Below, piece after piece: positions 17,048-25,576 of a stretch of DNA of 64,000 bases. This stretch comes from Haloterrigena sp. KLK7. Its GTDB lineage: Archaea > Halobacteriota > Halobacteria > Halobacteriales > Natrialbaceae. The notes beneath the pieces were generated by a model, which was given only the letters and a program-made list of their open reading frames with translations, ran no database searches and was not told the origin of the DNA. The stretch covers positions 2,356,001-2,420,000 of the forward strand of contig NZ_CP149787.1 in the NCBI RefSeq assembly GCF_037914945.1, given 5' to 3'. Made by a program: the position numbers and the translations under genes. Position 1 is the first letter of the stretch, and the number at the start of each line of letters is the position of its first letter.

Positions 17048-18415
17048 TCAGAGATAGCCGAGATCACGCAGGTGATCCTCAACCATCGCGTCTTCCTCGT
17101 CGATGCCGACCGACCCGTCCTCGCGGAACCGACGCATCCGCTCCTGGTGGTCGTCTAACGCCTGCGAAAGCTCGTCGTACTCCGGACGCCCGTCGCCGGA
17201 GCGATCGTCGGCCGGCGATTCTGCCGGCGCCTCGGTCACGTCGAAACAGAACTCGCCGTCGTCAGCGTGGCGAAGCAGTTTCCAGCCGTCGGCTCGGCGC
17301 GCACAGCATCGTCCGTACTCGATCTGCCGCCCGACGTCGCCAAAGGCGTACTCGCGGGCGCCGATCTCGCCGTCGGCAACGGGCAGCGCAGACGCGCCCT
17401 GCCAGCCCTCGAATGGCGGTCGGCCGACCGCGTCGGCGATCGTCGGTGCCACGTCGAGGAGGCGAATCTGGCCGTCGACGGCGTCGCCGTCGCGGTCGGG
17501 GTGGTGGAGGACGAACGGCACCCGAACAATCCCCTCCCAGAACTCTGGCGGGTGGCCGGCGTGGCCATGTTCGCCGACGAGTTCGCCGTGATCGGCCGTA
17601 AACAGGATTACTGTCTCCTCGAGGAGATCCCGCTCCTCGAGGGCGTCCAGCAGTGCATCGAACTGGTCGTCGATGTAGGCGCACTCGGCGTCGTAGAGCT
17701 GGCGGATCAACTCCCACTCCTCGTCGGTGACGTCCTCGGGGTGGTGGGTACCCTTCCGGGAGAGGCCGCGGCAGCGCGACAGCGAGAGCGGTTCGTCGAG
17801 GAACTGCTGCTGGTAGGCTTCGGGCGCTTCGTAGGGATGGTGGGCGTCCATGTAGTGGAGCCACGAGAACCAGTCGTCCGACTGCTCGTCGATCCACTCG
17901 AGCGCCCGCTCGTTCAGCGACGCCGCGCGCTCGTACTCGCTGTCGGCATCGGTTGCGCCGGCCAGGAGCGCATCGACGCGGTTGTATACCGTCTCGATGG
18001 TCCTGAACAGCGCACCGTTCTTGTCGAGGTTCGACTGGACGAACTGTTTGAGCCGGCCCGCTTCGGCCGTCCCGCTGGCGTCGTACATCGTCTCGAAGCC
18101 GCGATCGTAGTGGTAAGAGCCGCTGGCGAAGTGGTTGTCCGTGTATCCGGCGGTCGCGAAGCCCGCGTCCGAGAGCATCTCGGCCAGCGTTCGAATGTCG
18201 CCGTCGGCATCGCGGGGCGGAATACCCAGTCCCTCGATGCTGGCGAAGTGACGGCTCGCGTGGATGGCCGGAAACGATGCGGGCGTTGACGGGCCATTGG
18301 CGATACACTCGGTAAACTCGACGGCGTCGTCGGCGAACGACCGGGTCGCGGGCATTACACTCGAGGTCACCCGGTCGGCGCGCAGCGAGTCGACGGTCAC
18401 CAGGAGGACGTTCAT
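17048..18415 (-). CDS. Sulfatase-family enzyme, second member
   Basis: A 455-residue sulfatase-branch protein. It starts MNVLLVTVDSLRADRVTSS, has a Thr-containing nucleophile region GPSTPASFPAIHASRHF, the histidine motif WLHYMDAHHPYEAPE, and TADHGELVGEHGHAGHPPEF followed by WEGIVRVPFVLHHP. The formylglycine Cys/Ser-x-Pro-x-Arg signature is absent (T-P-A-S-F). No signal peptide; it ends LRDLGYL. It precedes a glycosyltransferase pair on the same strand (35-bp gap from 18451). Probably a cytoplasmic glycan-modifying enzyme; sulfate-ester hydrolysis is less likely because the modified residue is missing. Confidence 0.82.
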   Translation of the reverse strand: MNVLLVTVDSLRADRVTSSVMPATRSFADDAVEFTECIANGPSTPASFPAIHASRHFASIEGLGIPPRDADGDIRTLAEMLSDAGFATAGYTDNHFASGSYHYDRGFETMYDASGTAEAGRLKQFVQSNLDKNGALFRTIETVYNRVDALLAGATDADSEYERAASLNERALEWIDEQSDDWFSWLHYMDAHHPYEAPEAYQQQFLDEPLSLSRCRGLSRKGTHHPEDVTDEEWELIRQLYDAECAYIDDQFDALLDALEERDLLEETVILFTADHGELVGEHGHAGHPPEFWEGIVRVPFVLHHPDRDGDAVDGQIRLLDVAPTIADAVGRPPFEGWQGASALPVADGEIGAREYAFGDVGRQIEYGRCCARRADGWKLLRHADDGEFCFDVTEAPAESPADDRSGDGRPEYDELSQALDDHQERMRRFREDGSVGIDEEDAMVEDHLRDLGYL

Positions 18416-18450
18416 GTGGACTCGAAGTCAGCGGACCCTCAAAACAGTAC

Positions 18451-19512
18451 TTACCTGCCGACGCGACTCCGCGAGCCAGCGTACCGGTCGACGAGGCGGT
18501 CAACGACGTCGTCCCAGTCAGGAATCCCGCCGGCGTCGATCTCGCGATCGACCGCCTCGCGAACGGCGTTCGCGACCGATACCGGTGACGGATCGGTGAC
18601 GCCGACACAGCCGTTGCGATTGATCCAGTCGGTCAGCGCGCCGGCCGCTCTGACGACGCACGGCGTTCCGGCGGCCAGCGCTTCGGCGATCGTCATTCCG
18701 TACGCTTCGAACGACGACAACGACACGTACGCGTCCGCTCCCGCGTAGAGGTTCGGGAGTCGATCATCGTCCACGAATCCGAGAAACGTCACTCGATCCG
18801 AGACGCCTTCCGCTCGGGCAATACGCTCGAGGGCCGATTTGTACGAACCGCGTCCGGCGACTACCAGTTCGTACGCGGGGAGATCGGGGAGCGCACGGAT
18901 CACGTGCTGGACGCCCTTGTACTCCTCGAGACGACCGACTGACAGGAGATATCGCCCGTCCCGTCGTTCGGGATCGGCGGTCGCGAACCGATCGACGTGC
19001 AGGCCGTTTGGAATCACCGTGGCATCGACACCGAAGTCCGCACGGAGTTGCTCACGTTCCCAGTCGCTGACGGCGATTACGTCGTCCGCTCGCCGAACGG
19101 CCCACCGACCGAACGGGCGATAAAGCGAGAGCAACGCATCCCGAACGTCGTCGGCGCTACCGCCGTGGTAGTGAGTCGTCACAATGAACCGTTCGTCAGT
19201 AACGCCGAGAGCGGCGAAGAACAGCGGAAACGCGTGGTAATTGTGTGCGTGAACCACGTCTGCATCGAACCGACGGACCGCACGGGTCAGTTGGGGTGCG
19301 ACGTAGAACGAACCACTGGGACTGACGGAGCGAAATCGGCGAACGCGAATGTCGTCGACGATACTGGTTGCCGTCACGTCGGCTCCGGCGTCCGTGCTAA
19401 ATACCGCGACGTCGTGGCCGTCGGCGGCGAGCCGCGTCGCGACCTCCTTGACGTGGGTTTCGACGCCGCCGGTACGAGGCGGATAGCGGTGCGTGACGAA
19501 CAGTAGTCTCAT
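18451..19512 (-). CDS. Glycosyltransferase family 4
   Basis: A 353-residue GT-B enzyme. The start MRLLFVTHRYPPRTGGVETH is the typical group-1 N-terminus, so I chose ATG 19512 over an upstream in-frame start. Further motifs: VVHAHNYHAFPLFFA near 85, VIAVSDWEREQLRADFGVD near 145, LLSVGRLEEYKGVQHVIRAL near 190, ELVVAGRGSYKSALERIA, and SLSSFEAYGMTIAEALAAGT near 280 (E-x7-E). Its ATG overlaps the stop of the upstream GT2 gene by four bases (ATGA, 19509-19512), indicating translational coupling. The two enzymes probably add successive sugars to the same acceptor. Confidence 0.9.
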   Translation of the reverse strand: MRLLFVTHRYPPRTGGVETHVKEVATRLAADGHDVAVFSTDAGADVTATSIVDDIRVRRFRSVSPSGSFYVAPQLTRAVRRFDADVVHAHNYHAFPLFFAALGVTDERFIVTTHYHGGSADDVRDALLSLYRPFGRWAVRRADDVIAVSDWEREQLRADFGVDATVIPNGLHVDRFATADPERRDGRYLLSVGRLEEYKGVQHVIRALPDLPAYELVVAGRGSYKSALERIARAEGVSDRVTFLGFVDDDRLPNLYAGADAYVSLSSFEAYGMTIAEALAAGTPCVVRAAGALTDWINRNGCVGVTDPSPVSVANAVREAVDREIDAGGIPDWDDVVDRLVDRYAGSRSRVGR

Positions 19513-20651
19513 TCGAATGCCTCTCGCAATTCGGCATCGACGTCCCACGTGCCGTCCGAGTCACCGACGACCAGCGAGACGCTGGCCCGCAGCAGCGACA
19601 CCTGCGCGTCGAATATCGAGTACAGCGCCTGTACGGGTCCGAGCAGGTCTTTTTGTCCGAGGTACGCGAACAGTCCGACGGTGGCCGGACCCACTAGGCC
19701 ACTGATACCGAACAGCGATACGACCGCACTGGTTCCGACGACTAACGTCGCCGCCAGCAGCCACGGCGACACCACCATGAACCACCAGTTGAACGGCAAC
19801 ACGAGCTTCCCGTACCGTCCGTACCGGCCCAGGGCATCCCGATGTTGAACTAATAGCCGAATCAACCCCATTCCGCGTCTATCCTTCTGCTTTCGTCGTT
19901 TCACGAACTCGGAGTGGCTCGCCTCCATGTACTTCACGGCAGGGTCGAAGATAACGCGGCCGTCCTGCCGTCGGATCTTCAGCGCCAGTTCCGTGTCGTC
20001 GGCCAGCGAGTTCGGATCGATCGGTAGCAACGCGTCGTTTTCGAATGCAGAGAACGGCCCGTGGAAGATCAGCGTCGAGTCGAGATGGGATTCCAGTTGC
20101 TGAATGTGACTCTGGACGCCCCGGTAGCCGGACTCGACCTCGCTGCCGCCGAGCACTTCGACGTTGCGACCTGTCACAGCTGCAATGTCGTCGTCCGCAA
20201 GATTCGCGGCGGCCTCACGGAGGGCGTCTGGCGCGAGTTTGGAATCACAATCGGTCTTCACGACCATTTCGTTCGACGCGGCGGCGTAGGCGTCGTTGAG
20301 CGCCGGCGCGAGTCCGCGGCGTTCGTCTTCCTCGAGCAATACCAGATCGGGCGCCTCCAGGTCCTCGAAGTACTCCCGGATGATCGTCCGCGTATCGTCG
20401 GTCGAGGAATCCACTACGACGAGTTCCACTTTCTCCATCGGATACTCGAGCGCGAGCAGATCGTCGAGTTTCGTTTCGACGATCTGTGCTTCATTGTACG
20501 TCGGCAGGACGATACTAACCGTCGGTTCCGCGGGCGTTTTGTCGGCGGGCGACCCCTGTGGTCGGATCCACGCATAGAGCGCGAGGTAGCAGAGATACGG
20601 GAACGCCGTAAGGAAGAGAAGTGTGACCGCAGCGACGGCAAGTACGTTCAT
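19509..20651 (-). CDS. Membrane glycosyltransferase family 2
   Basis: A 380-residue GT-A enzyme with one N-terminal span (about residues 3-28) and two to three C-terminal spans. Motifs: SIVLPTYNEAQIVETKLDDL, VVDSSTDDT, KTDCDSK (DxD), LADDTELALKIRR, and KRRKQKDRRGMGLIR, a QxxR-type motif. Layout is like cellulose/hyaluronan-synthase-type GT2 proteins. It probably initiates or extends a glycan on a dolichyl lipid, or polymerises a surface polysaccharide; sequence alone does not decide. The gene is coupled through an ATGA overlap to the downstream GT4. It forms the outer edge of the glycan island. Confidence 0.88.
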   Translation of the reverse strand: MNVLAVAAVTLLFLTAFPYLCYLALYAWIRPQGSPADKTPAEPTVSIVLPTYNEAQIVETKLDDLLALEYPMEKVELVVVDSSTDDTRTIIREYFEDLEAPDLVLLEEDERRGLAPALNDAYAAASNEMVVKTDCDSKLAPDALREAAANLADDDIAAVTGRNVEVLGGSEVESGYRGVQSHIQQLESHLDSTLIFHGPFSAFENDALLPIDPNSLADDTELALKIRRQDGRVIFDPAVKYMEASHSEFVKRRKQKDRRGMGLIRLLVQHRDALGRYGRYGKLVLPFNWWFMVVSPWLLAATLVVGTSAVVSLFGISGLVGPATVGLFAYLGQKDLLGPVQALYSIFDAQVSLLRASVSLVVGDSDGTWDVDAELREAFE

Positions 20652-20738
20652 GGACCTCCGTTATCAGCGTTCGATGAAAATCCCTTCGTAGTCAGATAGT
20701 ATCGCATAGATTCGCTCACTTGTTTGCGGCTTGTGAAA

Positions 20739-20921
20739 TCATTCTTCATTCCACAGTTGTACCGTTGGGACTCCGCACTGGTCACAGACGATTGCGGTAT
20801 TCCCCTTGTACTGATCACGAACGAGCGACCCGTCACTACAATACGTACAGTCGCGATGCTCGAGTTGAGCGAGGAGATCGCGTTCCGAAGGAACCCGTAA
20901 GCGATCGGATACAGAGGCCAT
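20739..20921 (-). CDS. Small zinc-ribbon protein
   Basis: 60 residues, starting MASVSDRLRVPSERDLLAQ, with two Cys pairs (RDCTYCSDG near 24 and IVCDQCGVPTVQ near 45) that should bind one zinc. Such one-ribbon microproteins are abundant in haloarchaea and several affect motility, biofilm or stress. It resembles the HVO_A0556-type family as I recall it. It is monocistronic, with AT-rich flanks. Function unknown. Confidence 0.7.
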   Translation of the reverse strand: MASVSDRLRVPSERDLLAQLEHRDCTYCSDGSLVRDQYKGNTAIVCDQCGVPTVQLWNEE

Positions 20922-21407
20922 TTCGCGATTAATGATTTACGGAACGCAAATACTTTCTGGGAACACCTTTCCGTCAGCTATCTTCTACGCCTGCCGTCTC
21001 GTCCAGCCAGCGATCGCGGCGAGTACGAGTTGCCGGACGCGATCGTCCTCCTCATCCAGTCGGGGCGGACCATCGACGCGATCCGAATAGACGGCTGGCG
21101 CATCGACGTAGTCTACCCGAAGACCGCGAAGCGGCCGAGAAACGCCTGTAGAACGACGATGAGGCAGTCAAAGCGGCGGCGACAGCCGAATAACGACACG
21201 ACTCGAGTCACTCGTCGTCGTCGACCACCCATCGAAGCGGAATTCGCTGCCCAGTAGGACCGAACCGCTCTCGCTGACCCGCTGACGACGAACGGACCTG
21301 AGCGAAGCGAATAGCAAGCGAACGCTCGAGACCATCGAGACTAGCAGAGCCGAGTGACGACGCCCTCGAGAGACCAACAAAAACGCCCTCGAGTCCAACC
21401 CGAGGCC
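20922..21407. other. Long gene-poor gap
   Basis: About 486 bases without a convincing gene. The left third is AT-rich and contains the zinc-ribbon promoter. On the minus strand an open stretch without a start codon ends at TAG near 20991 (C-terminus LVLAAIAGWTRRQA). It could be a decayed gene end or chance in GC-rich DNA. No repeats or RNA genes were recognised. Confidence 0.35.
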
Positions 21408-21953
21408 CTACCAGGGCTCGTTCTTCAGTCCGAGTTTGTACGCGATCATATTGGTCGTCACGTGCAGGATCGGTGTGAGGATCACGACGACGGCGATGAC
21501 GCCCCACGTGAAGACGTCGGTGAACCAGTCGGTCGCGAGCAGCGCGGTCAGGGGGAGCGAGACGACGACGAAGTCCAGTTGATCGAGGCCGGGGAACATC
21601 GCGCCGCGCTGGCGGCCGGTGCGTCGCTTCAGGAACGACGCGAGGATGTCCCCGAGCATGGCCCCAGCGGCCAGTCCCAGCGCGGCGAGGGGTGCGAACT
21701 CGGGAACGTCGATGCCGGTCGCGTCGCTGACGCCGGGCGCGAGCAGCGTCAGTAGACCCGCGAGGGCGAGACCGGCGGTGATCCCGGCGGCGGTGCCCCG
21801 CCAGGTCTTGCCGTCGCCCAGCATCCGCGTGTCGCCCCACATCCGGCCGCCGTCGATCGGGCGCCCGCCGCCGGCCAACACCGCGGCGTTGTTCGGAACG
21901 TAAGCGGGCAACATCGCCCAGAACGCGATCACGATTGTCTCGAGTATTGCCAT
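21408..21953 (-). CDS. carS: CDP-archaeol synthase
   Basis: A 181-residue integral membrane enzyme (former DUF46) that activates 2,3-digeranylgeranylglyceryl phosphate with CTP to CDP-archaeol, the precursor of all polar archaeal lipids. Motifs: LPAYVPNNAAVLAGGGRPID at the N-terminus, LGDGKTWRGTAAG near residue 45, GAMLGDILASFLKRRTGRQR near 95, and GAMFPGLDQLDFVV. Length and five-span profile match the family. I chose ATG 21953 (MAILETIVIAFWAML); an in-frame start 99 bases upstream would add a non-conserved, non-hydrophobic leader. Apparently monocistronic. Confidence 0.95.
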   Translation of the reverse strand: MAILETIVIAFWAMLPAYVPNNAAVLAGGGRPIDGGRMWGDTRMLGDGKTWRGTAAGITAGLALAGLLTLLAPGVSDATGIDVPEFAPLAALGLAAGAMLGDILASFLKRRTGRQRGAMFPGLDQLDFVVVSLPLTALLATDWFTDVFTWGVIAVVVILTPILHVTTNMIAYKLGLKNEPW

Positions 21954-22119
21954 ATCCGCCGGAACGAACCGGGGTGTCTTAACCGCCGGTGGTTCGACAC
22001 GAACGAGTCGGCACTTCAGTCGCCGTAGCCCTGTATCAGCGGCATCGCTCACGGCACATCATTGTGAACCCTCGAGGACGACTCCACGCCCAGTGTAAAC
22101 AGTATCTGTAATAACTATA

Positions 22120-22136
22120 CACGAAAAACTTTTAGC
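22120..22136 (+). promoter_or_regulatory. BRE/TATA of ectoine hydrolase gene
   Basis: CACGAAAAACTTTTAGC combines a BRE-like CGAAAA with a TATA-like CTTTTA about 38-43 bases before the ATG at 22172, allowing a short leader. The neighbouring ACTATACAC resembles TGTGTAT elements near other genes of this catabolic island. Confidence 0.4.
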
Positions 22137-22171
22137 ATTCCTCGTCGATCCTCGTCGTAGGGCCTGTTATC

Positions 22172-23350
22172 ATGTCCCGAGATATTTTCGACGACGCCGA
22201 ATACGAACGCCGGGTCTCCCGGACGAAGGAGCGATTGCGCGAGGAGGACCTCGACGCGATCGTCGTCTCGGATCCGGCCAACATGAACTACCTCACCGGC
22301 TACGACGGCTGGTCGTTTTACGTCCATCAGGCGGTCATCGTCACGCCCGACCGCGACGAACCGGTCTGGGTCGGCCGCCAGATGGACGGCGGCGGCGCTC
22401 GAGCGACCACGTACCTCTCCGACGAGAGCATCCTGTCCTACAGCGACGACCACGTCCACTCGCCCCACGATCTCCACCCGATGGACTACGTGGCCGGCGT
22501 CCTCGAGGACTTAGACGTCGCGGACGGTCGCATCGGCCTCGAGATGGACGCCTCCTACTTCACCGCGAAGTCCTACACGCGCCTCCAGCAGAACCTCCCC
22601 GAGGCCGAGTTCGATGACGCGACGCTGCTGGTCGGCTGGGTCCGGATCAAGAAGTCCGAGCGGGAACTCGAGTACATGCGCGAGGCCGCGCGCATCTCCG
22701 AGAACGCGATGCAGGCGGGGCTGAACGCCATCGAGGAAGGCGTCCCGGAGTACGAGGCCGCCAGAGCGATCTACGATGCCCTCATCGCCGGCACCGACGA
22801 GTACGGCGGCGACTACCCGTCGATCGTTCCGCTGATGCCCTCGGGCGACCACACCGATACGCCCCACCTGACCTGGACCGACCGCGAGTTCGAGGACGGC
22901 GACCCGGTCATCATCGAGCTCTCGGGCTGTCGCCACCGCTATCACTCCCCGCTGGCTCGCACGACGTTCGTCGGCGACCCGCCCGCGGAACTCGAGGAGA
23001 CCGCCGACATCGTCGTCGAGGGGATCGAGGCCGCGCTCGACGCCGTCGAACCGGGGGTCACCTGCGAGTCCGTCGAGCGGGCCTGGCGCGAGACGATCGC
23101 TCAGTACGGCCTCGAGAAGGAGGACCGCATCGGCTACTCGATGGGGCTGGGCTACCCGCCGGACTGGGGCGAGCACACCGCGAGCATCCGTCCCGGCGAC
23201 GAGACCGTCCTCGAGGAGGACATGACCTTCCACATGATCCCGGGCATCTGGACGGCGGAAGTCGGAATGGAGATCAGCGAGACGTTCCGGGTCACCGGCA
23301 GCGGCGCGGAGACGCTGGCCGACTTCCCGCGGCAACTGTTCACGACGTAA
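22172..23350 (+). CDS. doeA: Ectoine hydrolase
   Basis: A 392-residue creatinase/Xaa-Pro-peptidase-fold (M24) protein that opens the ectoine ring to N-alpha-acetyl-L-2,4-diaminobutyrate. It follows DoeA/EutD rather than a peptidase: SDPANMNYLTGYDGWSFYVH near residue 35, VGRQMDGGGARATTYL, GGDYPSIVPLMPSGDHTDTP near 210, SGCRHRYHSPLARTTFVG, and GLGYPPDWGEHTASIRPGD near 330. The aminopeptidase metal-ligand set is not preserved, as in this branch. It is the strongest single indicator that the surrounding 20 kb serves compatible-solute catabolism. Glutamate dehydrogenase follows 63 bp downstream on the same strand. Confidence 0.88.
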   Translation: MSRDIFDDAEYERRVSRTKERLREEDLDAIVVSDPANMNYLTGYDGWSFYVHQAVIVTPDRDEPVWVGRQMDGGGARATTYLSDESILSYSDDHVHSPHDLHPMDYVAGVLEDLDVADGRIGLEMDASYFTAKSYTRLQQNLPEAEFDDATLLVGWVRIKKSERELEYMREAARISENAMQAGLNAIEEGVPEYEAARAIYDALIAGTDEYGGDYPSIVPLMPSGDHTDTPHLTWTDREFEDGDPVIIELSGCRHRYHSPLARTTFVGDPPAELEETADIVVEGIEAALDAVEPGVTCESVERAWRETIAQYGLEKEDRIGYSMGLGYPPDWGEHTASIRPGDETVLEEDMTFHMIPGIWTAEVGMEISETFRVTGSGAETLADFPRQLFTT

Positions 23351-23413
23351 CCCGGGCCACACCGACCATGGTACACTCGCCATACTACTGACCACGCGAT
23401 CACTATCCGACAG

Positions 23414-24706
23414 ATGACTACGACACCCCCCACGGAAGCGGCCGAAGCCGAACCGGACGAGACGCTCGATTCGGCGCTCGTCACCGCCCGGCGCCAGTTA
23501 GAGCGCGCGGCGACCCACGTCGACGTCGATCCCGGCGTGATCGAGCGATTGAAACACCCGACCAAGGTCCAGCAGGTGTCGGTCCCCCTCGAGCGCGAGG
23601 ACGGGAGCGTCGAGGTCTTCACCGGCTACCGCGCCCAGCACGACGATGTTCGCGGTCCATACAAGGGCGGACTGCGTTTCCATCCCGAGGTGACCGCCGA
23701 GGAGTGTACCGGGCTCTCGATGTGGATGACCTGGAAGTGCGCGGTGATGGACCTCCCCTTCGGCGGCGGCAAGGGCGGTATCGCCGTCGATCCGAAGGGC
23801 CTCAGCGAGGACGAGACCGAACGGCTCACCCGACGGTTCGCCGAGGAGTTGCGCGACGTCGTCGGACCGACGAAGGACGTCCCCGCGCCGGACATGGGCA
23901 CCGACGCTCAGACCATGGCGTGGTTCATGGACGCCTACTCGATGCAACAGGGCGAGACTATCCCCGGCGTCGTCACCGGCAAACCGCCCGTCATCGGCGG
24001 CTCCTACGGCCGCGAGGAGGCGCCCGGTCGCTCGACGGCGATCGCCGCCCGCGAGGCCGTCGACTACTACGACCGCGATCTCTCGGACACCACGGTCGCC
24101 GTCCAGGGCTTCGGCAGCGTCGGCGCCAACGCCGCCCGCCTCCTCGAGGACTGGGGCGCGACCGTCGTCGCCGTCTCGGACGTTAACGGCGCGATCCACG
24201 ACCCCGACGGGCTCGACACCCACGCGATCCCGACCCACGAGGAGGAGCCGGAGGCCGTCCTCGAGCAGGACGCCCCCGAAACGCTCTCCAACGAGGCGAT
24301 CCTCGAGCTCGACGTCGACGTCCTGATCCCCGCGGCCGTCGGCAACGTCATCACCGCGGACAACGCCGAGGCGATCGACGCGGACATCGTCGTCGAGGGC
24401 GCCAACGGTCCGACCACGTTCGCCGCCGACACCATCCTCGAGGAGCGCGGCGTCCACGTCATCCCCGACATCCTCGCGAACGCCGGCGGCGTGACGGTGA
24501 GCTACTTCGAGTGGCTCCAGGACATCAACCGCCGGCAGTGGTCCCTCGAGCGCGTCAACGAGGAACTCGAGGAGCACATGCTCGAGGCGTGGGCCGACGT
24601 CGCCGCGGAAGTCGAGGCGAAGGAGCTGACGTGGCGCGACGCCGCCTACGTCGTGGCGCTGTCGCGGATCGCCGAGGCGAAGGAGACGCGCGGGCTCTGG
24701 CCGTAA
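23414..24706 (+). CDS. gdhB: Glutamate dehydrogenase (Glu/Leu/Phe/Val family)
   Basis: 430 residues, reversible oxidative deamination of glutamate to 2-oxoglutarate and ammonium. Motifs: [40 protein letters not shown] with the catalytic lysine, [18 protein letters not shown], the Rossmann [20 protein letters not shown] near 225, and [15 protein letters not shown]. An acidic N-terminal extension is typical of halophilic paralogues. Next to doeA it could regenerate 2-oxoglutarate for the class III aminotransferases further along and release nitrogen. Coenzyme preference cannot be read with confidence. Haloarchaea carry several paralogues, so the symbol is approximate. Confidence 0.92.
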   Translation: MTTTPPTEAAEAEPDETLDSALVTARRQLERAATHVDVDPGVIERLKHPTKVQQVSVPLEREDGSVEVFTGYRAQHDDVRGPYKGGLRFHPEVTAEECTGLSMWMTWKCAVMDLPFGGGKGGIAVDPKGLSEDETERLTRRFAEELRDVVGPTKDVPAPDMGTDAQTMAWFMDAYSMQQGETIPGVVTGKPPVIGGSYGREEAPGRSTAIAAREAVDYYDRDLSDTTVAVQGFGSVGANAARLLEDWGATVVAVSDVNGAIHDPDGLDTHAIPTHEEEPEAVLEQDAPETLSNEAILELDVDVLIPAAVGNVITADNAEAIDADIVVEGANGPTTFAADTILEERGVHVIPDILANAGGVTVSYFEWLQDINRRQWSLERVNEELEEHMLEAWADVAAEVEAKELTWRDAAYVVALSRIAEAKETRGLWP

Positions 24707-24862
24707 GTTTCTCGCAGGGCTACTGTCCAGACGTTCTCCTGCCGGCCGTGTGAGCGGCCGATAGCGGGATATCGATCTCCTATCTGCGTATTCGAGAGTC
24801 GTATCGCTCGAGGTCCAGTAGCCTCCTCAGACGGTAACTATTCGATCGGGCCGACGGACAGG

Positions 24863-25198
24863 TCACTCGAGACCGATGTACGATCCGAGCTGCTCGGTGA
24901 CTTCGTCGACGATCCCCTCGGCCAGCACGCCGAGTTCGCGATCGATTCGAGTCGCTTCGACTGACGCGACCGCCCACGGGAGAATCGAACTGCTCTTCGG
25001 CAGACCGCCGTCGACGAGATCGTCGTCGTCGATCGGAACGCGTTCGTCGTACCACGTTTTCGTCGAGAGCGTGAGTGCGATGTACTGCTCGCCGTGAAAC
25101 GGCGTCTCGTCCGTACCGATGATCAGCCACGGCCGACTCGCATCGTCTCCTTTGAACGGATCGTCTGCGAAGACGATCGAACCTCTCTCGTACGTCAT
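24863..25198 (-). CDS. MazF/PemK-like toxin
   Basis: A 111-residue protein with the CcdB/MazF fold outline: MTYERGSIVFADDPFKGDD, then SRPWLIIGTDETPFHGEQYI and ALTLSTKTWYDERVP, a late VASVEATRIDRELGVLAEGI, and VTEQLGSYIGLE. The basic-aromatic start followed by RPWLIIG is the usual PemK/MazF core, implying an endoribonuclease. It overlaps the upstream winged-helix gene by four bases (ATGA, 25195-25198), so the two are coupled as in a type II toxin-antitoxin module. Activity is inferred. Confidence 0.72.
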   Translation of the reverse strand: MTYERGSIVFADDPFKGDDASRPWLIIGTDETPFHGEQYIALTLSTKTWYDERVPIDDDDLVDGGLPKSSSILPWAVASVEATRIDRELGVLAEGIVDEVTEQLGSYIGLE

Positions 25199-25545
25199 TC
25201 CCGTGCCCGCTCACTCGCTTCGACCCACTCGTCGTGATCTTCCTCGCCGTAGAGTTCGTTGAACCGCTGGATCGTCCGATGAAACTGGTGTGCACGACGG
25301 AGCCGTTCCGTGTCGTCCGTAATGGCCCAGTACGATCCCTTGTGCCGGACGAGATCCCGTTCCTTCAGCCGGTTGAGTACTGCCGATATCGAGTTTTCGT
25401 TGACGCCGGCTCGGTCGGCGATCGTCGACGCCTTCCACGCCTTGTCCCTGTTCTCGTAGAGGAACCGGAGCACTCGTTCGGCGTTGCTCGGCTCCTCGAG
25501 TTCCGCAGGGGATCGCTCCTCGAAGTCCTCGATATCGATCGACAT
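25195..25545 (-). CDS. Winged-helix partner (antitoxin/regulator) of the MazF-like protein
   Basis: A 116-residue protein. Residues about 20-80 form a MarR/ROK-like winged helix (ERVLRFLYENRDKAWKASTI, ADRAGVNENSISAVLNRLKE, RDLVRHKGSYWAIT), followed by a C-terminal helix (FHRTIQRFNELYGEEDHDEW) that could wrap the toxin. I took ATG 25545 (MSIDIEDFEERSP) rather than an in-frame start nine codons upstream. The gene precedes and overlaps the toxin gene, the classical order for an autoregulating antitoxin. A cluster of 13-base repeats lies just upstream. Winged-helix antitoxins paired with MazF-type toxins recur in haloarchaea. Confidence 0.7.
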   Translation of the reverse strand: MSIDIEDFEERSPAELEEPSNAERVLRFLYENRDKAWKASTIADRAGVNENSISAVLNRLKERDLVRHKGSYWAITDDTERLRRAHQFHRTIQRFNELYGEEDHDEWVEASERARE

Positions 25546-25576
25546 ACACGTGACAACGTTCTGTATCGACAAAAGC

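Noticed and set aside
21030-21257. 75-codon plus-strand gene in the 20922-21407 gap
   Set aside because: No recognisable domain, promoter or ribosome site; composition typical of chance frames.
22172-23350. Xaa-Pro dipeptidase annotation
   Set aside because: Sequence blocks and metal-ligand pattern match ectoine hydrolase better than aminopeptidase P/prolidase.
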